This document shows, one piece after another, positions 26,307-36,588 of a DNA stretch of 62,557 nucleotides. This stretch comes from Mycobacterium sp. UM_CSW. GTDB taxonomy: Bacteria; Actinomycetota; Actinomycetes; Mycobacteriales; Mycobacteriaceae. The notes beneath the pieces are model-generated. The model had not been told where the DNA came from, made no database searches, and saw nothing but the letters and a program-made list of their open reading frames with translations. Each line of letters starts with the position of its first letter. Position 1 is the stretch's first letter. Location of the stretch: positions 1 through 62,557 of the forward strand of contig NZ_AUWQ01000037.1 of the NCBI RefSeq assembly GCF_000455205.1. Direction: 5' to 3'. Both the position numbers and the translations under genes were made by a program.

Positions 26307-26669
26307 CTATCTCTCTTGTAGACAAACGAGGCTGATCAGAGCTCTTGTCCGGATAGAGGTTTCAGCAGCCGGTGGCCGCTCGAAGTGTTCGACACATCTG
26401 GTGTACCCGCGCCGCAGACAAGCGAGTGATCCGGCGTCGGAACGCGGTGCGCGGCAACGTATAAATTTGTCGAAATTGACGACGCAATCGCTTGGCAGGC
26501 GGTCGTCGGGGGCGGTCAGTGCCAGCTCGGACACCAGTCCCGTCCGGGTGCGAGTCAATGCGGCCACGACGAACGCGCCGATCCGGTCAGCAACCGGATC
26601 CCTGGTGAGAATGAGCACGGGCCGGTCACCGCCCGGTGTCGCGGCGAACCACAGTTCACCGCGCCGCAT
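26307..26669 (-). CDS. mazF: MazF/PemK-family toxin
   Basis: A 120-residue protein matching the length and fold order of MazF endoribonucleases. The first strand is MRRGELWFAATPGGDRPVLI, with the conserved RGE and GxxRP elements. The basic and acidic active-site region is VAALTRTRTGLVSELAL, and the central DCVVNFDKFIRC strand matches the family NFDQ/NLDN element. MazF toxins cleave mRNA, tRNA or rRNA at short sequences. The ATG overlaps the stop of a short upstream frame (14 nt), the usual arrangement with an antitoxin. Confidence 0.85.
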   Translation of the reverse strand: MRRGELWFAATPGGDRPVLILTRDPVADRIGAFVVAALTRTRTGLVSELALTAPDDRLPSDCVVNFDKFIRCRAPRSDAGSLACLRRGYTRCVEHFERPPAAETSIRTRALISLVCLQER

Positions 26670-26748
26670 CGGCCCAGTCAGCCCAGTCCTCGGCAGGCCC
26701 CCAATCGGCGATCTCGGCGCGGGCCACAGACGACGTAAGCGGGCGCAT
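26656..26748 (-). CDS. Short frame coupled to mazF, candidate antitoxin tail
   Basis: Thirty codons from ATG 26748 (MRPLTSSVARAEIADWG...) to a TGA that overlaps the mazF start. The product is acidic and Trp-rich (PAEDWADWADAA), as expected for the toxin-neutralising tail of a MazE-like antitoxin. No DNA-binding N-terminus is visible. The frame is open upstream and runs without a stop into a short-chain dehydrogenase remnant, so the antitoxin's 5' half seems lost or replaced. Confidence 0.5.
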   Translation of the reverse strand: MRPLTSSVARAEIADWGPAEDWADWADAAR

Positions 26749-26759
26749 GTCAGCCAAGT

Positions 26760-26880
26760 AGCGCTGCGGCGAGTTCAGTCCGCCATCAAGGTTGATAATC
26801 TGCCCTGTGATGGAGCCTTGCAGGTGGTGAACTGAGAAACACCGACAAAGCTGCCACGTCTTTGAGCTGGCCCGAGCGAG
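26760..26880 (-). pseudogene. Short-chain dehydrogenase C-terminal remnant
   Basis: On the minus strand two phases together spell the end of an SDR: LKDVAALSVFLSSPPA in one frame, then SITGQIINLDGGL in another, with a frameshift near 26818. SDRs end in this VxFLxS...ITGQxxxVDGG pattern. The rest of the enzyme is absent. The second segment is in frame with the short mazF-coupled frame. Confidence 0.7.
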
Positions 26881-27075
26881 GCGTCAAATAATGGCCGGTC
26901 CTGTGTCGAGGCCGGCTTTGTGTCAGATTGCGGCCATGCAAACCACCCCTGGAACGTCGCCCGTTCCAAGCCTGCTCCCGCACTTGTGGAAGTTCGCGCT
27001 GGTACCTCTACCGTTGCCGCCGCGGTCGTCGGCGGCCCGCTAAACACCGCATCCGGAAGCTTAGCCTTCTGGAGA

Positions 27076-28578
27076 TCATGCGAATTCGTCTGTGACGGAA
27101 CTAAATTCGACGATAAGTTGGCGGCGCAGCACTTTACCAGTTGCGTTGGTGGGCAATTCGTTCCGGAAGACCACCCGGTCAGGTGTGCGGGAACCGCGCA
27201 AATGCTTACGCACGTGCGCGCGCAGCTCTTCGGGATCGGGATCGGTGCCTTCCGCGGGGACGACCACAGCCAGGATTGTCTGACCCCATTGTGGGTCCTC
27301 CGTGCCGACCACCGCGACGTCGCGGACGTGGGGATGTTCGATCAGGACATCTTCGATCTCGGCGGGCGCGATGTTCTCGCCTCCGCGAATGATTGTGTCG
27401 TCGGAGCGGCCTCCGATAAACAAGTAGCCCTCTTCGTCGATCTCGGCGATGTCGTTCGTGGCGAACCAGCCATCGGCGTCGAGCACCGATCCGATATCGG
27501 CGTAATTACCGGAGATTTGCGCGCCGCGGACGAACAGCTCACCGCGTTGTCCGGGGCCCAATATGCTGCCGTCCTCACCCCGGATCTGCGCTTCGATGCC
27601 GGGTACTACCTTCCCCACCGAGCCGAGCCGGCGCGCCACCGCCGGATCCGGCGAGCACAGCGCGGCACGGTGGTCCTCGGGGCCAAGGACTGCGACGGTG
27701 GAGCTGGTTTCGGTCAACCCGTAGGCGTTAACGAAGCCGACGTGCGGCAGGAGCTGAAGAGCTTTGCGCACCAACGGCAACGCAACTTTGGAGCCGCCGT
27801 ACGCCAGGTTTCGAAGCGTAGGCAGTTCCACCGGCTTGTCTTCGAGTACAGCGATGATGCGGGCGAGCATGGTGGGCACCACCGTTGCGGTGGTTACCCC
27901 TTCGGCGCCGATCAGTTCGAGCCATTTGCGCTCATCGAAATTGCGCAAATAGACCATTTTGCGACCGGCGTACAGGTTCGACAGCGCCGCCCCGATGCCG
28001 GCGATGTGGTAGGGCGGCACGCAGATTAGCGTCGCATCTTCGGCTGCCGCGGAGTCGAATTCGACGGTGCCGGTGACATAGCTGGTCAGATTGTTGTGGG
28101 TGATCTGGACCGCTTTCGGCCGCGACGTGGTGCCCGAGGTGAACAGCATGACCGCGACGTCGTCGGGGTCGATGAAATTGGATACCGGTTCGGCCGTGCG
28201 GGCTGCCGTGATGAAGTCGTAAGAGTGCATCGTCAGGGCCCCGACGCCGGCGACCTGACCGGCGAAGGCGACGTCGACGATGAGTAGGGGTTCGGGTAAC
28301 CGAGCGATCAGTTCGCGCAGACTCTCGCCCGACAGCCGATAGTTCAACGGCGTAAATGGCACGCCCGCGCGTGCCGAAGCGAACAGCAACAGCGGCAACA
28401 GCGCTCCGCCGGTTCCCACATAGGCCACGTGCCGGGCGGCGCATGAAGTGATCACCCCAGCGCCGCCGTCGGCCAACACGCTCAGCTCATCGACAGTCAG
28501 CCGAGCATCTCCGGAGACGACCGCCCCGCGATGCGGATTTGTGGAGGCTGCCATCTCGAGCAGCAGGGAAATACTCAT
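27076..28578 (-). CDS. Acyl-CoA synthetase (FadD)
   Basis: A 500-residue acyl-adenylating enzyme. Motifs in order are [17 protein letters not shown] (P-loop), YGLTETSST (A5), GWFATNDIAEID (A7), GGRSDDTIIRGGENI (A8 hinge) and TNATGKVLRR (catalytic Lys). It would activate a carboxylic acid to its CoA ester for the surrounding catabolic genes. It is the leftmost gene of the catabolic region, read away from a TetR remnant, and its upstream region contains the AT-rich run AAAATATATATAGG near 28686. Substrate unknown. Confidence 0.92.
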   Translation of the reverse strand: MSISLLLEMAASTNPHRGAVVSGDARLTVDELSVLADGGAGVITSCAARHVAYVGTGGALLPLLLFASARAGVPFTPLNYRLSGESLRELIARLPEPLLIVDVAFAGQVAGVGALTMHSYDFITAARTAEPVSNFIDPDDVAVMLFTSGTTSRPKAVQITHNNLTSYVTGTVEFDSAAAEDATLICVPPYHIAGIGAALSNLYAGRKMVYLRNFDERKWLELIGAEGVTTATVVPTMLARIIAVLEDKPVELPTLRNLAYGGSKVALPLVRKALQLLPHVGFVNAYGLTETSSTVAVLGPEDHRAALCSPDPAVARRLGSVGKVVPGIEAQIRGEDGSILGPGQRGELFVRGAQISGNYADIGSVLDADGWFATNDIAEIDEEGYLFIGGRSDDTIIRGGENIAPAEIEDVLIEHPHVRDVAVVGTEDPQWGQTILAVVVPAEGTDPDPEELRAHVRKHLRGSRTPDRVVFRNELPTNATGKVLRRQLIVEFSSVTDEFA

Positions 28579-28765
28579 GGCTTAATCCCTGATACCCATA
28601 ACCGACGCATGGCGCAGGCCCGGATAGGACGAGCCACGGTCGCGGCCACGGCGGGCGGTTTCTCGACCCAGCCAGCACTCATCAGTAAAATATATATAGG
28701 TTTTCTAGAATCCGGCAATCCGTAGTAGTCCGCGGGTAATCGCCGACACTGGAATGGCCTTCCGA

Positions 28766-28906
28766 TCAGGATGCCGATTTAGCCGCCAACCGCGCCTGCA
28801 GGCCTGCAATGATCGTGTCGACGGCGTAGAAGAAGTCGCGGCCGCGCAAGCGCGCCAGCTGTGGCACCAGGCGCTCATCGATGGCAGGATCCCGGTTAAT
28901 CCGCAT
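28766..28906 (-). pseudogene. TetR-family regulator, C-terminal remnant
   Basis: The minus strand encodes about 46 residues (INRDPAIDERLVPQL, RGRDFFYAVDTIIAGLQARL) typical of the end of a TetR ligand-binding domain. It has a normal TGA stop, but an in-frame TAG lies upstream. The helix-turn-helix DNA-binding part is not found. The local regulator has therefore been lost. It lies upstream of the fadD at 27076-28578. Confidence 0.7.
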
Positions 28907-29553
28907 GGCGGATCGCTGTCGGGGGCGCTACCATTTGGTCACATCCGGGAGGCGGTACACCAACTCCAGGGGTTGGCGGGTGAGCGCCAGGTACCAGATG
29001 TGCGGTGTGCGTTGATCATTGCCTGGAGTTTTTCCTCAATGCCCAAGGCCTCGCCCTGCGCGCCGCGTGAGGGGCGCGCAGGGCGATGACCACGAATCGC
29101 GACGACTGGGAATTCGTGACACGTGTCGCGACCGCATCGATTGTCCACACATTGCCGAGGCGAGGCGACTTCGAGGGCAAAACGCGAGTGGGCCCCTTGA
29201 GTCCGCGCCGCCTCAATAGATTCACTGGGGTGGACGGTTGCTGGCCTCGGGGGTTCTCCTTGAGGGACAGTGTCGGAGCGACCGGGCCCGCGTGACGGAC
29301 GGTGGCCGGGGACGGCATCATCACACTTTTCGAAGGGTCCCGGCACTACGAAAGCTGGCGTCTCGTGATCACCAACACAAGTAGATTGCTCCTAGTTGAA
29401 TACTTTGCGGCGCAGGTCCGCATGACAGGTATGCAGCCGGTCTACAGTAGTTTGGAAGAGCTGACCCGGCTTACAAGGGCACCCTTGGATTCAATCCATC
29501 GCCCTGTGTCGGTGTCGGTGCTTGGTTTTTGCGCGTCGGTAGGAGGACCTCGG
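28907..29553. other. Non-coding or decayed stretch before the first acyl-CoA dehydrogenase
   Basis: About 650 bp in which frames of both strands break up and no domain is recognised. It may be debris from the TetR gene and neighbours. The last 15 nt contain AGGAGG at 29541, the ribosome site for the gene starting at 29554. Confidence 0.4.
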
Positions 29554-30726
29554 ATGGTGAATGCGCAGTCGGCGGAAGTGGCCGACATAATCAAGGCTGT
29601 ACGGAGCTTTGTGCGTGATCACGTTGTTGCGTTGGAACCCAAGATCGAGGCCGATGACGACATCCCGCCGCAGCTACGCCAGGCGTGCGCGGAGATGGGG
29701 TTGTTCGGCACTGCCATCCCCGAGGAGTACGGCGGATTGGGTGCCGACGTCGAAACCGAGGTGTTGCTGGCCTTTGAACTTGGTTGGACGACGCCCGCGC
29801 TGCGAGCGATGTTCGGGACCAACAACGGCATCGCCGGCGAGGTGCTGATCTCCGCCGGCAGCGACGAGCAGCGCAGCGCGTGGCTGCCCCGGTTAGCTAG
29901 CGGTGCGGCCATCGCATCATTCGCGCTGACCGAATCAGAGGCCGGATCGGACCCGTCGACGATGAAGACGTCGGCTCGTCGCGATGGTGGTGACTGGATC
30001 ATCGACGGTGCCAAGCGGTTCATCACCAACGCGCCGTACGCCGACATATTCGTCGTCTTCGCTCGAACCAACCCGGAAGTGCCAGCAGCTCAAGGTATTT
30101 CGGCGTTCCTCGTGCCGAAGGGAACACGTGGACTCCAGATCGGTCCCCGCGACGCGAAGATGGGCCAGGCCGGTGAGGTGACTGCTCCGGTGTACATGGA
30201 CGGGGTTCGAGTACCCGGCGAGGCCATGGTTGGTGGAGAGGGTCAGGGGTACGCCGCCGCGATGCGCAGCCTCGGGCCTGGCCGGATCAGAATCGCGGCG
30301 CTGTGCGTCGGCATGGCCGAGCGCCTTCTCGAGGAATCGCTGGCCTACGCCACCACTCATCATCAGTCTGGTCGGCCGATCGCCGAATTCCAGCTGATTC
30401 AAGCGATGTTGGCGGACAGCCAAACCGACATCTACGCGGGACGCGCGCTCGCTCTGGAGGCGGCCCGCGCGTTCGACGCCGGCACCGACCGAAGGACCGG
30501 ACCGTCGGTTGCGAAATACTTCTGCAGCGAAATGGTCGGTCGCGTTGCCGATCGCGCCGTGCAGCTTCACGGAGGCACCGGATACATGAAGGGCGTAACC
30601 GTAGAACGGCTATATCGCGACGCGCGGGTTTTTCGGCTCTACGAGGGAACCAGCCAGATCCAGCAGTTGATCATCGCCGGACAGTCGGTGCGGCAATACC
30701 GTAATCGCGCCGGAATCCCGTCGTGA
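29554..30726 (+). CDS. Acyl-CoA dehydrogenase (FadE)
   Basis: A 390-residue flavoprotein dehydrogenase. The FAD/substrate loop reads ASFALTESEAGSDPSTMKTSA, and the C-terminal signature is LHGGTGYMKGVTVERLYRDARVFRLYEGTSQIQ, split here across the family helices. The Glu of YEGT is the catalytic base at the medium/short-chain position. ATG 29554 follows AGGAGG by 7 nt and is chosen over an upstream frame start at 29302 that lacks homology. A fadD remnant and a GntR gene follow. It would introduce the alpha-beta double bond into an acyl-CoA. Confidence 0.93.
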   Translation: MVNAQSAEVADIIKAVRSFVRDHVVALEPKIEADDDIPPQLRQACAEMGLFGTAIPEEYGGLGADVETEVLLAFELGWTTPALRAMFGTNNGIAGEVLISAGSDEQRSAWLPRLASGAAIASFALTESEAGSDPSTMKTSARRDGGDWIIDGAKRFITNAPYADIFVVFARTNPEVPAAQGISAFLVPKGTRGLQIGPRDAKMGQAGEVTAPVYMDGVRVPGEAMVGGEGQGYAAAMRSLGPGRIRIAALCVGMAERLLEESLAYATTHHQSGRPIAEFQLIQAMLADSQTDIYAGRALALEAARAFDAGTDRRTGPSVAKYFCSEMVGRVADRAVQLHGGTGYMKGVTVERLYRDARVFRLYEGTSQIQQLIIAGQSVRQYRNRAGIPS

Positions 30727-30797
30727 GCAAGGCGGCGAACGGCAAGTCGACAAGCAATGGGGAAGGGGACGGCTGATGTCACCGATTCACCATCTGG

Positions 30798-30926
30798 CAG
30801 CGCAGTGCCTTGAGAAGATTGCGCAACTCAAAGCCCAAAGGAATGGCTGCGCGTCGACCAAGCGCCGCGCACGCCCGTCGGCAAGCCCGACTATCGGACC
30901 ATCAAAACGTTGATGAGGACGACCTA
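30798..30926 (+). pseudogene. fadD C-terminal remnant (copy A of duplicated module)
   Basis: Two plus-strand phases spell the last 40 residues of an acyl-CoA synthetase: LEKIAQLKAQR, then after a frameshift RVDQAPRTPVGKPDYRTIK. This matches the end of the intact FadD at 48263-49864 (YVRVDEIPRTPVGKPDYRAI). The catalytic-lysine segment remains but the adenylation core is gone. A GntR gene starts directly after it, as in the second copy. Confidence 0.8.
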
Positions 30927-31619
30927 ATGCCCAAACGATACGGTACGAAGGAAAAAGACCAGGCCGTCGAATACATTATCGACCGCCTGCTGACCGGCAA
31001 GTTGCGCACCGGTGATCGGGTCGACCGCAACGAGATCGCCAGAGATCTCGGGCTGAGCCGGGTCCCGGTGACCGAGGCCATCGGACAACTGGAACACGAC
31101 GGAATAGTAACGTCTCGCTATCACCGCGGTACTTTCGTCGAACGTTTCGACCCGGCCACGGTGCTTGAGCACCACGAGGTGTACGGCTTGCTCAGCGGCA
31201 TGGCATCGGCGCGTGCGGCGACCTACCCGACGCCGCGCCTGATCGACAAGCTTAACGAGCTGATCCGCGTTCTTCGGACGGCAACCGACTCGGAGATCTT
31301 CGAACAGACCACCTGGGAATATCGCCGCACAATCAACCACGAGTATGCCGGTCCGCGGCTGCAAGCTGCCATCCGCACGTCGCAGAGCTTCATTCCCAAG
31401 GCTTTCTGGGTGAACTTCGAGGACAACCAGAGATTCATGCTGCCTTCCTACGAGCGGGAGCACGCCGCGATCCTGCGTCATGATTCCACCGCTGCACGTG
31501 CCGCGTGCGAGGACCGTTCGATGACCACGGCGCGTGTGGTCGTCACCGAGCTGGTACGCCGCGGTGTGTTTGAAAGCACCGATGCTGTCGCCCCGGTCGA
31601 CGGCCTGTTGTCGCCATGA
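30927..31619 (+). CDS. GntR-family transcriptional regulator (copy A, intact)
   Basis: A 230-residue GntR regulator of the FadR/FCD type. It begins MPKRYGTKEKDQAVEYIIDR and has a winged helix-turn-helix (DRVDRNEIARDLGLSRVPVTEAIGQLEHDGI, split by family motifs). A C-terminal all-helical ligand domain with HEVYGLLSGMA, NHEY and EREHAAI supplies the metal/acyl ligand histidines. Such regulators usually repress catabolic operons and release on binding an acid or acyl-CoA. A 59-codon deleted twin lies at 49864. Start chosen by the shared N-terminus. Confidence 0.9.
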   Translation: MPKRYGTKEKDQAVEYIIDRLLTGKLRTGDRVDRNEIARDLGLSRVPVTEAIGQLEHDGIVTSRYHRGTFVERFDPATVLEHHEVYGLLSGMASARAATYPTPRLIDKLNELIRVLRTATDSEIFEQTTWEYRRTINHEYAGPRLQAAIRTSQSFIPKAFWVNFEDNQRFMLPSYEREHAAILRHDSTAARAACEDRSMTTARVVVTELVRRGVFESTDAVAPVDGLLSP

Positions 31620-31654
31620 GCACGACTTAGCCGAGGGAGCGGCGACGCGGCGCG

Positions 31655-31830
31655 CCCTTTGATTGGGGCACGAGGAATTTCGCCTGCTGGCACGCGACTT
31701 CATCGCCAGGAATGTCACCTCTTACTACGACTGGATCACGGACGGCATCTTCCCCGCGCAATCTGTACCGCCAACTCACCAGATCGGCGTCATGGGCTTT
31801 CGCGATTCCTGAGTACGGCGCGACCTCGGT
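31655..31830 (+). pseudogene. Acyl-CoA dehydrogenase N-terminal remnant (copy A)
   Basis: Across at least two frameshifts the plus strand reads HEEFRLLARDFIAR, then WITDGIFP, then GVMGFAIPEYG. This corresponds to the first 60 residues of the intact enzyme at 50040 (HEEFRVLVRDFIAKRV, GAMGFAIPEQYGG). Everything after is lost. It directly follows the intact GntR gene, mirroring the fadD-gntR-acad order of the second copy. Confidence 0.78.
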
Positions 31831-32025
31831 GACCAACTCGACGTCGAAGAAGTTTTCGGAGGGCGTGAGAAGGTCACTGTGCCAATATGATCGCCGCCCA
31901 AGTGCGCACGGACTCCGTCGAATTTCGGCGGCCTCGCCATTGCTCGCCGTATCGGGGCACAGTATTCAAGCCAGCCTTTCCGATGACGCGGTCGACAGGG
32001 CGATAGCGCCTCTCGGACTGAACCG

Positions 32026-33228
<1,203 letters not shown>

Positions 33229-33515
33229 TTAATTGGCGAACTATCTACCTATTTAAGCCGATGAAGGTGAACTCCGGTACCCCCGATGTTCAGATACCCA
33301 TCTCAGCGCCACAATCGGGTCGTCGGATGACGGCCTCGGGTCGGGTATCGCATCGGGAGGAGACGCCCGACCATCCTTAGAAACACGGCCAGCCCTGTTC
33401 AGACTGATAGCCGAACTAAGTAACTGCTTGCCGATTACAGCAATCGGAGCAAGAAATCGTGGGGAGGGGCAAACGACCTCGGCATGACATCCGCCATCGA
33501 TGTCGGGCGAATGGC

Positions 33516-34298
33516 TTAGAGCGCCGCGGAGAGCACATCGACGACTGCGACTCTGGAGTCTTCAATCATGTACTTCTGCACCCCGTCGAGGTGCCGCCGC
33601 CAATGCCGTTGAGCACCTTCTAAGTCGCCCTCGATGAGTAGACGCACCAATTTGTTGTGGCCGCGCTGATGCGTGCGGCAGGCTGGGACGTCATACCCCG
33701 CCGGGTGGTCGGCCAAGTGCGCTCGATTGTGGGCCTCGATGATGCTGTACAGCTGATCGGCCAGCACAGACAGTGTCGTATTGCCTGCCAGCGCCATTAT
33801 GGAGTGGTGGAAAACCACATCGAACTCGGCGTAAGCAGCGGGATCCTCGATGAGCCCGGCGCCGCGAGTCGAAAGTTCTTCGAGTTCTCTGATCTGGCGG
33901 CTGAGTCCTCTCCCAGAAGCAAGACCGATGGCGGATTCCTCGAGAGCCGCGCGTGCTTGGTAGACGTCGTCCAGTGTGGTTCCGCGTGATTGCAGCAAGG
34001 CGCCGGTGTAGCGGCCGGCGGCACCGGGGTCTGGGCGACGGGCACGTGCACCACCTCGGGCGCCACGCAGCACTTCGATGAGTTGTTCGGACTCGAGTAT
34101 CCGGAAGGCCTCGCGCAGGGTGGGGCGGGAAACGCCGAACTGCGTCATCAGAGTCGCCTCCGAGGGCAATGCGTCGCCCACGTCTATATCACCCATCACG
34201 ATCTGCCGTCGCAGTTTGGCGGCCACGAGCTCGCCGGCCTTTGGTACCTTCACCGCGTAAGCGTCTAATGGCACGCGTCGTACGTCCTCTCGTCTCAC
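33516..34298 (-). CDS. GntR-family regulator with FCD domain
   Basis: A 260-residue GntR/FadR-type repressor from GTG 34298. The winged helix-turn-helix is ALPSEATLMTQFGVSRPTLREAFRIL (read in two halves, residues 43-68). A helical FCD ligand domain contains FDVVFHHSIMALAGN and histidine-rich NRAHLADH. It lies beside the P450 (same strand) and opposite a decayed LLM oxidoreductase, and is a candidate regulator of this part of the cluster. The upstream region is AT-rich and contains a TCTAGA-centred palindrome near 34391. Confidence 0.9.
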   Translation of the reverse strand: MRREDVRRVPLDAYAVKVPKAGELVAAKLRRQIVMGDIDVGDALPSEATLMTQFGVSRPTLREAFRILESEQLIEVLRGARGGARARRPDPGAAGRYTGALLQSRGTTLDDVYQARAALEESAIGLASGRGLSRQIRELEELSTRGAGLIEDPAAYAEFDVVFHHSIMALAGNTTLSVLADQLYSIIEAHNRAHLADHPAGYDVPACRTHQRGHNKLVRLLIEGDLEGAQRHWRRHLDGVQKYMIEDSRVAVVDVLSAAL

Positions 34299-34411
34299 CC
34301 GCGGCGGGGGCTACTGGCGCTCTATGTGAGCTTGGCTGCCGAGACGCCGTGGCCCATAGCGTCAATAAAGAACAAAATACTAATTTATCTAGATTATAAC
34401 TCTAAGTCGAG

Positions 34412-34930
34412 AAGCTGGGCCTCGGCAGCGAAGACCCCCACGAGCTGGAGATCTGCGGCGCAGACCCACGCCGTCGCGGCGCTCGTCCCGACACTCACTT
34501 CACTGTGGTCCGCGCGCTGGTCGCGGGACAGGAAGACGACGTGGACGACGAGTTCCTGTCAATCCATGGCGCGACCATCCGTCCGGCGCCCGATCCGCCG
34601 GTGCCAATCCTCATCGGGGGCCGATCGGATGCGGTGCTTGAACGAGTAGGGCGTGCAGGCGACGGCTGGATCGCGATCTGGCTCACGGCTCAGCGTGCGG
34701 CGAGCTCACTGGGCGGCCATGGACCAGTACGCGGCCCATCATGGGCGCAATGAGGACGGGAATGGCTATCCACTGATGGTACGGAGTGGGGTGGGCGACT
34801 CGGTCGAGCAGCCGTTCTCGAGCACATGGTCCAGCTTGCGCAACGGATTGGCCGGCGCACATAGGAACGTTTGCGCAGGCGCTGATGACGGGGGCGGGCG
34901 GGCCGACCGAATGGAACAGGACCACGTGGG
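34412..34930 (+). pseudogene. LLM-class F420-dependent oxidoreductase remnant
   Basis: An open frame without start spells the C-terminal half of a luciferase-like F420 enzyme: GLGSEDPHELEICG, RRRGAR, PPVPILIGGRSDAVLERVGR, AGDGWIAIW. After a frameshift near 34690 the tail continues in another phase (MDQYAAHHGRNEDG, GYPLMVRSGVG). The N-terminal half is missing. These enzymes are common in mycobacterial catabolic clusters. Confidence 0.78.
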
Positions 34931-35042
34931 CGGCCTACCATAACGTGAATAAGTAGGACTACAATTTAACTGATTGCGTTTGGGGCGAGGCCCCAAGAGC
35001 CAATCAAACTGCTATCGCGCGCAGCCGGCGCGATGCGAGGAG

Positions 35043-36311
35043 ATGGTCGATGACCTCACCGGCTTCGAGGAGGCGGTTGCCTTGAAGAAACCCATGACAG
35101 GCGTTCGAGTCATCGAGGTCGCCGAGTACACGTTCGTGCCGTCGGCGGGCGCGGTGTTGGCCGACTGGGGTGCCGATGTCGTCAAGATCGAAAATCCCGT
35201 GACTGGTGATGCTCAGCGCGGCTTGGTCAGCGTTCTGAGCCGTTCCGCGTCCCGGCAAGGCGTCCCATTCGCGCCGATGATGGAAGCGCCAAATCGCGGC
35301 AAGCGCAGCATCGGACTGTCCCTGGCTCTTTCCGAGTCGCGTCCGGCGTTCGAGGAGCTCATTCGGCGCAGCGATGTCTTCCTTACCAGCTACCTGCCAC
35401 GAACACGCGCGAAACTGCGCATTGACGTCACCGACGTTCGGCGGGTGAATCCGGACATCATCTACGTCGCGGGAAGCGGCTTCGGCCATCACGGGCCCGA
35501 CCGCGACCGCGGGGGCTATGACGCGACGGCGTTCTGGGCTCGCGGCGGCAGTGCGCAAAGCGTCACGCAGATCGACGACGATTCGCCTGCGCCAATGCCA
35601 GCCGGTGCGTACGGTGACAACATCGGTGGCCTCACCATTGCCGGGGCCGTGGCCGCGGCCCTGTTTGGCCGGCAGAACACCGGCGAAACGTCAAGCATCG
35701 ACGTGTCACTGCTTTCCGTCGGAGCATGGGCGATGCAAGCCAACATCAATTTGGCAATGCTTTACGGATGTCCGTTACCGGTCATCGGTGGCCGCGCCCC
35801 CGCCCCAGGTAACCCGCTGACTGGGACATATCGGTGCAAGGACGGCCGGTTCATTCAGTTATCGATGTTGCAACCGACGCGCTACTGGCCGGAATTCTGT
35901 TCACTGTTCGGCTTGGCATCAGCTGCGACCGATCCTCGGTTCGCGTCGATGGAAGCCCTGGCGCAGCACAACGACGAGGCGATCCGTCTGGTCGCCGAGG
36001 CCATCGGCTCCCGTCCGTTCGAGGAATGCAACCGGCTGCTCGATCAATCCTCCGGGCCATGGGCGCCGTTGCAGGACGCTTGGGAGGTTGCCAACGATGA
36101 AGCACTCATCGCCAATGGGCGAATCGCCGATATTATCGACTCTCAAGGCCATCCTCAGAGGCTAGTAGCCAACCCGGCGCAATTCGACGGCGCACCAACG
36201 AGATTGAATAGGGCGCCATTGTTTGCCGAGCACACCGACGAAGTGCTGCGCGATCTGGGTGTCGATGAGACTGAACTACTGCAGTTGAAGTATGCAGGCG
36301 CCATTACCTGA
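35043..36311 (+). CDS. CaiB/BaiF CoA-transferase family protein
   Basis: About 422 residues of the class III CoA-transferase fold. The N-terminal strand is GVRVIEVAEYTFVPSAGAVLADWGADVVKIE, recognisable by GADVVKIE. The catalytic aspartate lies in GGYDATAFWARGG. GAYGDNIGGLTIAGAVAAAL and GETSSIDVSL follow in family order. It would move CoA between carboxylic acids, or epimerise or activate a branched acid. ATG 35043 follows GAGGAG; 35094 is an alternative. It stands alone between a decayed LLM gene and a convergent fadD. Confidence 0.9.
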   Translation: MVDDLTGFEEAVALKKPMTGVRVIEVAEYTFVPSAGAVLADWGADVVKIENPVTGDAQRGLVSVLSRSASRQGVPFAPMMEAPNRGKRSIGLSLALSESRPAFEELIRRSDVFLTSYLPRTRAKLRIDVTDVRRVNPDIIYVAGSGFGHHGPDRDRGGYDATAFWARGGSAQSVTQIDDDSPAPMPAGAYGDNIGGLTIAGAVAAALFGRQNTGETSSIDVSLLSVGAWAMQANINLAMLYGCPLPVIGGRAPAPGNPLTGTYRCKDGRFIQLSMLQPTRYWPEFCSLFGLASAATDPRFASMEALAQHNDEAIRLVAEAIGSRPFEECNRLLDQSSGPWAPLQDAWEVANDEALIANGRIADIIDSQGHPQRLVANPAQFDGAPTRLNRAPLFAEHTDEVLRDLGVDETELLQLKYAGAIT

Positions 36312-36588
36312 TTCGCTTTTCCTACCGTGCGCGCGGCGGCATCGATAGCTTCACCCAGACCAACCCGAAAGCGTATAGGCAGAAGCCGCACGACCTTCAG
36401 AACGCGTTAGCGGCCCCATAGCGGCGAATCCCAGCGCAAGCGGCAGGGCGCAAGCGCCAACCTTTCACGCCCCGAAGGCGCACACGACGTGCTCGCCGGA
36501 ATTTGGGCACCTCGATCGTCACGAAGTCACCCTGGCCGATGCCACGCTGAGCGAGTGAACGGGAATCCCGGCTGCCGCGGCGGTCCAG

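Noticed and set aside
36312-36588. Possible gene fragment between the CoA-transferase and the fadD
   Set aside because: A minus-strand phase reads GDFVTIEVPKFRRARRV, but it is too short and unlike any family that I can name.
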